DNA of 64,000 nt from Gonapodya prolifera JEL478 (taxonomy: Eukaryota > Monoblepharomycota > Monoblepharidomycetes > Monoblepharidales > Gonapodyaceae): assembly GCA_001574975.1 (NCBI GenBank), contig KQ965734.1, forward strand, positions 1,610-65,609, in the 5' to 3' direction. The notes beneath the pieces are model-generated. The model worked only from the letters and a program-made list of their open reading frames with translations. It searched no databases and was not told the DNA's origin. Below are positions 59,922 to 64,000 of this stretch, one piece after another. Position 1 is the stretch's first letter, and every line of letters begins with the position of its first letter. The translations under genes were made by a program, and so were the position numbers.

Positions 59922-61013
59922 ATGCCCCAGGTTTTGCTCTATTCACCGCGCGATGAAGAAACGGTGATGCGCGTCACAGTTCCCCCATCGGATCAAACGT
60001 TCATCGACAATGCAATCGCAATTGCAAATCGAAAACGATCCTTTGAACTTCCATTCACGCTGACTGAGAATTCAGACGTGAATGACCAGCCTGTACAAAT
60101 TCCAACTGTTCTCTCGCGCTACTTTCTGGACGGGTCTTATAATACGGGTACTCTGGCGTCGGACAACCCCCTCCTCTCTATCTACATCTCAACGATTGTG
60201 ACGCGCATGTGGCAACCATTCCTCAGTGCAGTGCGCAATGCTGAAGAAGCGGGGGTCGGTGGATACACCCAAGTGGGAAGCCTCGTGCGACTGATGTGCA
60301 TGCAGTGGAGTTTTGGTGTTCCAACCACAGAGGCATGCGAATGCCTATGCCGCTGGGCGGCTCGCAGGGAACATCTGGATCGGAACGACGGAGACGCCTT
60401 CATTGTCGAAATCGGAGCCGGTACGGGGTATTGGGCGGCGCTCACTGAACACACAGCAAAACGCTTGGGGAAACGTGTGAGCGTGATATGTTTCGACAAT
60501 GATCCACCTGATGACTGCAGAGACGTGGAGGCAGACATGGACACCCCTCTTGAACTAAACTCGGACAAAGAGAGCTCAGAAGAGGAATCTGTGGAGGAGT
60601 CCTCTTCCGAGATCGGCGTAACCAATAAATTGGGCTACTCCACCTCCTTCCACCCCATTCTTCCTGGTGGTCCTACTCGTGCCCTTCACTACTTCAAATC
60701 CATGGATAATTCTACTTCTCAAAGACAAACTCCAACCCCACTGCTGTTCCTTTGCTGGCCACCTCTTGCATCGTCCATGGCAGAGCGTGCGCTGGATGCC
60801 TTTCCGCATTCTCGAGTGGCCTATGTTGGACCAGATATTGGGAGTGACGGTCGTGCTGTTGAGACCAACGGTGACCTTCTTACTGCAACACCAGGCTTCT
60901 TTGAAAAGCTGGGTGCTGGATGGACAATGGTAGATGTAATTCGCTTACCTGGGTGGTACACAGGCGGCAATCGAGACGCGCTATTTGTTTGCGAACCTGT
61001 GAAAACATCATGA
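59922..61013 (+). CDS. Class I (Rossmann) methyltransferase-like protein
   Basis: A single exon of about 363 residues from ATG 59922 (MPQVLLYSPRDEETV). The SAM-binding motif I is clear: AFIVEIGAGTGYWAALTE, followed by VSVICFDNDPP as the acidic loop of motif II. After it comes an acidic Ser/Glu-rich insert (DKESSEEESVEESSS), then a Pro-rich LLFLCWPPLASSMAERAL, which resembles the motif IV region, then VAYVGPDIGSDGRAVETNG and a C-terminal GWTMVDVIRLPGWYTGGNRD. The substrate is unknown. An upstream in-frame ATG at 59757 would add 55 residues of no clear character. No introns needed. Confidence 0.72.
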   Translation: MPQVLLYSPRDEETVMRVTVPPSDQTFIDNAIAIANRKRSFELPFTLTENSDVNDQPVQIPTVLSRYFLDGSYNTGTLASDNPLLSIYISTIVTRMWQPFLSAVRNAEEAGVGGYTQVGSLVRLMCMQWSFGVPTTEACECLCRWAARREHLDRNDGDAFIVEIGAGTGYWAALTEHTAKRLGKRVSVICFDNDPPDDCRDVEADMDTPLELNSDKESSEEESVEESSSEIGVTNKLGYSTSFHPILPGGPTRALHYFKSMDNSTSQRQTPTPLLFLCWPPLASSMAERALDAFPHSRVAYVGPDIGSDGRAVETNGDLLTATPGFFEKLGAGWTMVDVIRLPGWYTGGNRDALFVCEPVKTS

Positions 61014-61049
61014 AACGGATGTAATGCATAAAATAATAAAGAACAAAAA

Positions 61050-64000
61050 TCAATCTGCGTTGCGCAACCTAACAACATGCTCCAGCGTAGTGACAAAATT
61101 CTCAAACTGTATTGGTTTCGAAACAAATCCCTCCATAATTTTGAGGTACGAGCTCACGTCCCGCTCTGACGCATTCGCCGTGAGCGCTATAATATGAGGT
61201 TGTGGATATTCGGGTGGGAATGCCCGAATTGCGTGAGTCGCCTCAATGCCACTCATCCGTGGCATCATAATATCCATCAAAATCACGTCAAACCTGCGAA
61301 AGAAGGAATCGCATCATCACTGAAGCCAAAGCAGTGTGAACATACAATACGTACGGTTTTCCTTCCTGTACTGCGCGGAGAGCACTATCAACCGCTTCAC
61401 GGCCATCCGAAGCAATTTCAGATGATAGAGCCAGCTTTGAGAGAAGTTTCACTACAACCCTCTGGTTGATTTCGTTGTCTTCCGCGATCAAAATCCTCGG
61501 CTTGTGTAACCGGAGTGGCGAATCACGCTTGAGCTCAAACGAGGGACCCTTCGACGGAGCAGGCCGGGACCGAGGTTGAGAGTGTTGCGGTGAGGATGCT
61601 TCATCTGTAGTATTCGAGCCATTTGCGTGGGGTTGTGTCTCAATTGCAGCACGAATGGTAAAGGAGAACGTGCTCCCTTGGTTTGGGGCAGACGACCTGC
61701 TCTTCACTGTTATAGAGCCGCCCATTATCTGCAAAAAGAAAGGGGAAAAAGAATCTAGGTCCCTGGACGTGCAACCACATCTTACCTCAACAAGTTGTTT
61801 CGCAATGGCCAAGCCGAGCCCCGTTCCACCGTATTTGCGGCTTAAACAAGACAAGGAATACAATGAGGGCAGAAATTGCCTAGTCTGTGCTCATAAATCA
61901 ACGCACTTTGTGGAGGGATCCACCTAACGGACAAAGCGCGGTCAACAGAGCGAAAATGGAGAAAAGAGCATCAACCTACTTGAAAGAACGGCTTGAACAA
62001 ACGATCAATCATTGGTTCCGGGATTCCAATTCCGGTGTCCGATACGGAAAACAACAACCAAACCCCTGACTGCTTTGGGGCATCCACAATTGCCTTCTGG
62101 AGCGATTCTTCCGTGTCCTTTTGTAAATCCGCTGGGCCAGCCGACCTGCAAACAGATAGACGAACGGTTCCCTCCTCGGTAAACTTCAAGGCGTTGCCCG
62201 TCTATCTTCCAATTTTTCTTAAAATCGAAATGAGATGGAGAAAAGGGGAAGGGAACGAACCAGATTCATGAGAATCTGCCACAACCTCCCGCTATCACCA
62301 ATCAAAGTGTCGGGGACATCGTCCGCGATATCGACGTTGAGCGTGACGTTTGGTCGTTTCAGGACTGCGGCGTTAAGAGTTGAAACAACCCCCTCACAGA
62401 CACCCCGCACACTAAAGGGTGCTGCTTCCAGTGACGTTTTGCCCCTAATGATATTGAATGTTCGGTGCGAGTAGGATTGGGGCCATCGAGGAATGGGGAA
62501 AGAAAAAGATGGGTGGGTGGGAAACTCACATTTCCATCCTGGAAAATTCCAGCAGATCCTCGATGACCTTTTGAAGCACAATCCCGGACTCCTCAACCCC
62601 GTCAACGTACTCCATCTGGTCTGGAGAAAGCCCAGGAGTTTCTCGGAGAAGCCTTGCCATTCCCAGTAACCCATTCAGTGGAGTACGCAACTCGTGGCTG
62701 ACATTCGCGAGTAGAAGGTCCTTTGTTCGAGAGCCAGCCTCGGCGCGCTCCAATGCATCGAGAAGTTGTTCGTTCTTTACCAAAAGTTCGTGCTCAAGTC
62801 CTCGATCCACGGTGTATCCGTACCGGAACGCGATGCCAGACTCGACGTCAGTCACGGCGACATTCTTTGAGCGGATGTAAGAGACTTTTCCGTCTTTTCG
62901 TTTCCACAGACTGTCTACCAGCCCTGCGTCGAACGCTTCCCTGATCACTGATTTGGGTTCGCCGTGGTTGTAATTTGACCAGCCAAATCTTTTTTTGGGG
63001 GGGTGGTCCGGGGTGGGGTTGGGGTGGGGAATTGACGGGGGTGAATGAGAAGAGTGACAAGCTGTAAAGGCCGCCTTTAAACTCACCCCTTCACATCCTC
63101 TGGAGTGCAGGAGCCTTCAACATGAATGCTCTCAATCATTTCATCGTTTCATGAAATCTCGCAACGGAAAACTCACTTAATTTGCGAAAATATTCGTTGT
63201 CAACCGTGTACAAGATGTTGCCATCCATGTCGCACCAGTAAATCCTACATCAGAGACTGAATGAGGTGTCACACCTTGCGCAGCCAAACTCAGTGCTTAC
63301 CACACGGGAACAAGATCGAGTATCTGCTGAAATACACGTCGTTCTTGCGCACGAAGCATATCATCTTCAGTATATACTGGTGAGATTATCCGTTAGCGAC
63401 GTACAAAAGCTCGAGGCGAGGAAGAGGTACCCACGCGTACAAAGGAATAGTGGACCCGCTTTATCCTCGCCTAGGAAGTCAACAATGCCCATGAGTGAGT
63501 TCTCAGACTTTCCTGAAGCTCTGCCGGCAAGTAGCCGAACGAGTTCTCGAAGGTTGGACACCGCAGGAGACGTGACACACGGCTGGGTGTACCACCGTTG
63601 CGATTTACGTGTTTCGTATGCTCGCGTCATTGCTTCCAAAAGCGCTTTGTGATCATCGTCCCAACCAGGTACGAGGTCCAGGAAGAGCCCGTTTTCATCC
63701 AGAACCCTAACATCACAAGTCGGGTAAAGTGTCAGTTTTGGTCTTGCTCAATAGACTCCCCGGTTTCGCACAGATTAGAAGTCCGAAAACAGTGCATTCA
63801 AGAGTGAAAATGAACATGATGCAACTGACCCATTCATATTGCGAGGGTGCGAGTGGTAAACCCTTCTTGCTACCTTGGCGGTGATGCCGTCGGGGCCGCT
63901 GTGCTCTTCCAGTCTGAAAATAAGGTTTGTTCGATAGTAATTCTCGTCGACCTCGGGCGGAATCTCGTCGTGCGTCCGGAGTCGGAGGGAAAGGTTCGGG
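61050..64000 (-). CDS. Hybrid histidine kinase, PAS-containing (5' end beyond window)
   Basis: Two-component sensor. Reading from the window edge, the protein has PAS-type segments (DLVPVW-IYWCDMDGNILYTV, NEYFRKL; a further one around SGIAFRYGYTVDRGLE). Next come a coiled coil, the HisKA box LLLANVSHELRTPLNGLLGM with the phospho-accepting His, the ATPase N and G boxes (VSDTGIGIPEPMIDRL, KYGGTGLGLAIAKQLVE, MGGSITVKS) and a receiver domain (RILIAEDNEINQRVVVK, VILMDIMMPRMSGIEA with the Asp, IIALTANAS). It ends at 61050 after VVRLRNAD. Introns are short. Upstream PAS or GAF segments continue past 64000, so the sensed signal is unknown. The stretch 63360-63590 is hard to splice with confidence. 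Confidence 0.9.

Noticed and set aside
1-64000. CRISPR arrays, tRNA and rRNA genes
   Set aside because: No regular spacer-repeat pattern and no convincing tRNA cloverleaf or rRNA segment was seen on either strand by eye; a tRNAscan-type search would be needed to exclude tRNAs.

Overview
The window is nuclear DNA of a fungus. Genes are dense, lie on both strands and are split by short GT-AG introns (mostly 50-90 nt). The set includes two Zn2Cys6/fungal_trans transcription factors and a hybrid histidine kinase, both fungal hallmarks. Several genes (anoctamin, choline-transporter-like protein, SETD4-like SET protein, RRM-bearing TRM2, dCTP deaminase) fit an early-diverging, possibly chytrid-like lineage, but the lineage is inference. 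No rRNA, convincing tRNA, CRISPR array or intact transposon was found. All gene models were spliced by eye from reading frame, splice sites and family similarity. One ambiguous base (N) lies near 2674.

Layout. 1-2175: repeat-rich stretch without a supported gene (inverted repeat 1-443; a GC-rich dispersed repeat at 1396-1443 with an inverted copy inside the first carnitine acetyltransferase intron). 2176-4916: carnitine acetyltransferase. 5060-11463: cluster of three secretory-pathway Cys-rich proteins, two on the minus strand and a divergent plus-strand member that has a transmembrane segment and a cytoplasmic SH3 domain. 11682-16763: degenerate Rab-like GTPase, IRBP-type S41 protease-like protein, SMP-30-like beta-propeller with a GPI-like tail, and a DUF1223 protein; the S41 and DUF1223 families are mainly bacterial. 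17130-18679: eIF5. 19597-22235: Zn2Cys6 factor. 22658-24755: adenylosuccinate synthetase.

24850-29438 is the most striking locus: four cyclic-nucleotide-binding domains joined in frame to an F-box and leucine-rich repeats. Then come HRD1 (ERAD ubiquitin ligase), a hypothetical nuclear-looking protein with a KEN box, a CTL/SLC44 transporter, dCTP deaminase, GET1, pinin, a SETD4-like methyltransferase, TRM2 and an anoctamin. 49041-53450 is a second Zn2Cys6 factor, followed by a small tail-anchored protein, citrate synthase, a four-CCCH/RS-rich protein, a Rossmann-type methyltransferase-like protein, and a hybrid histidine kinase that runs off the right edge.

Shared themes are inferred only. 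Carnitine acetyltransferase and citrate synthase handle acetyl units. HRD1, GET1 and anoctamin act at the ER. Pinin and the CCCH/RS protein suggest mRNA processing. The cNMP/F-box/LRR protein could couple cAMP to SCF-type ubiquitination. The Cys-rich cluster looks like a cell-surface or wall-associated family.
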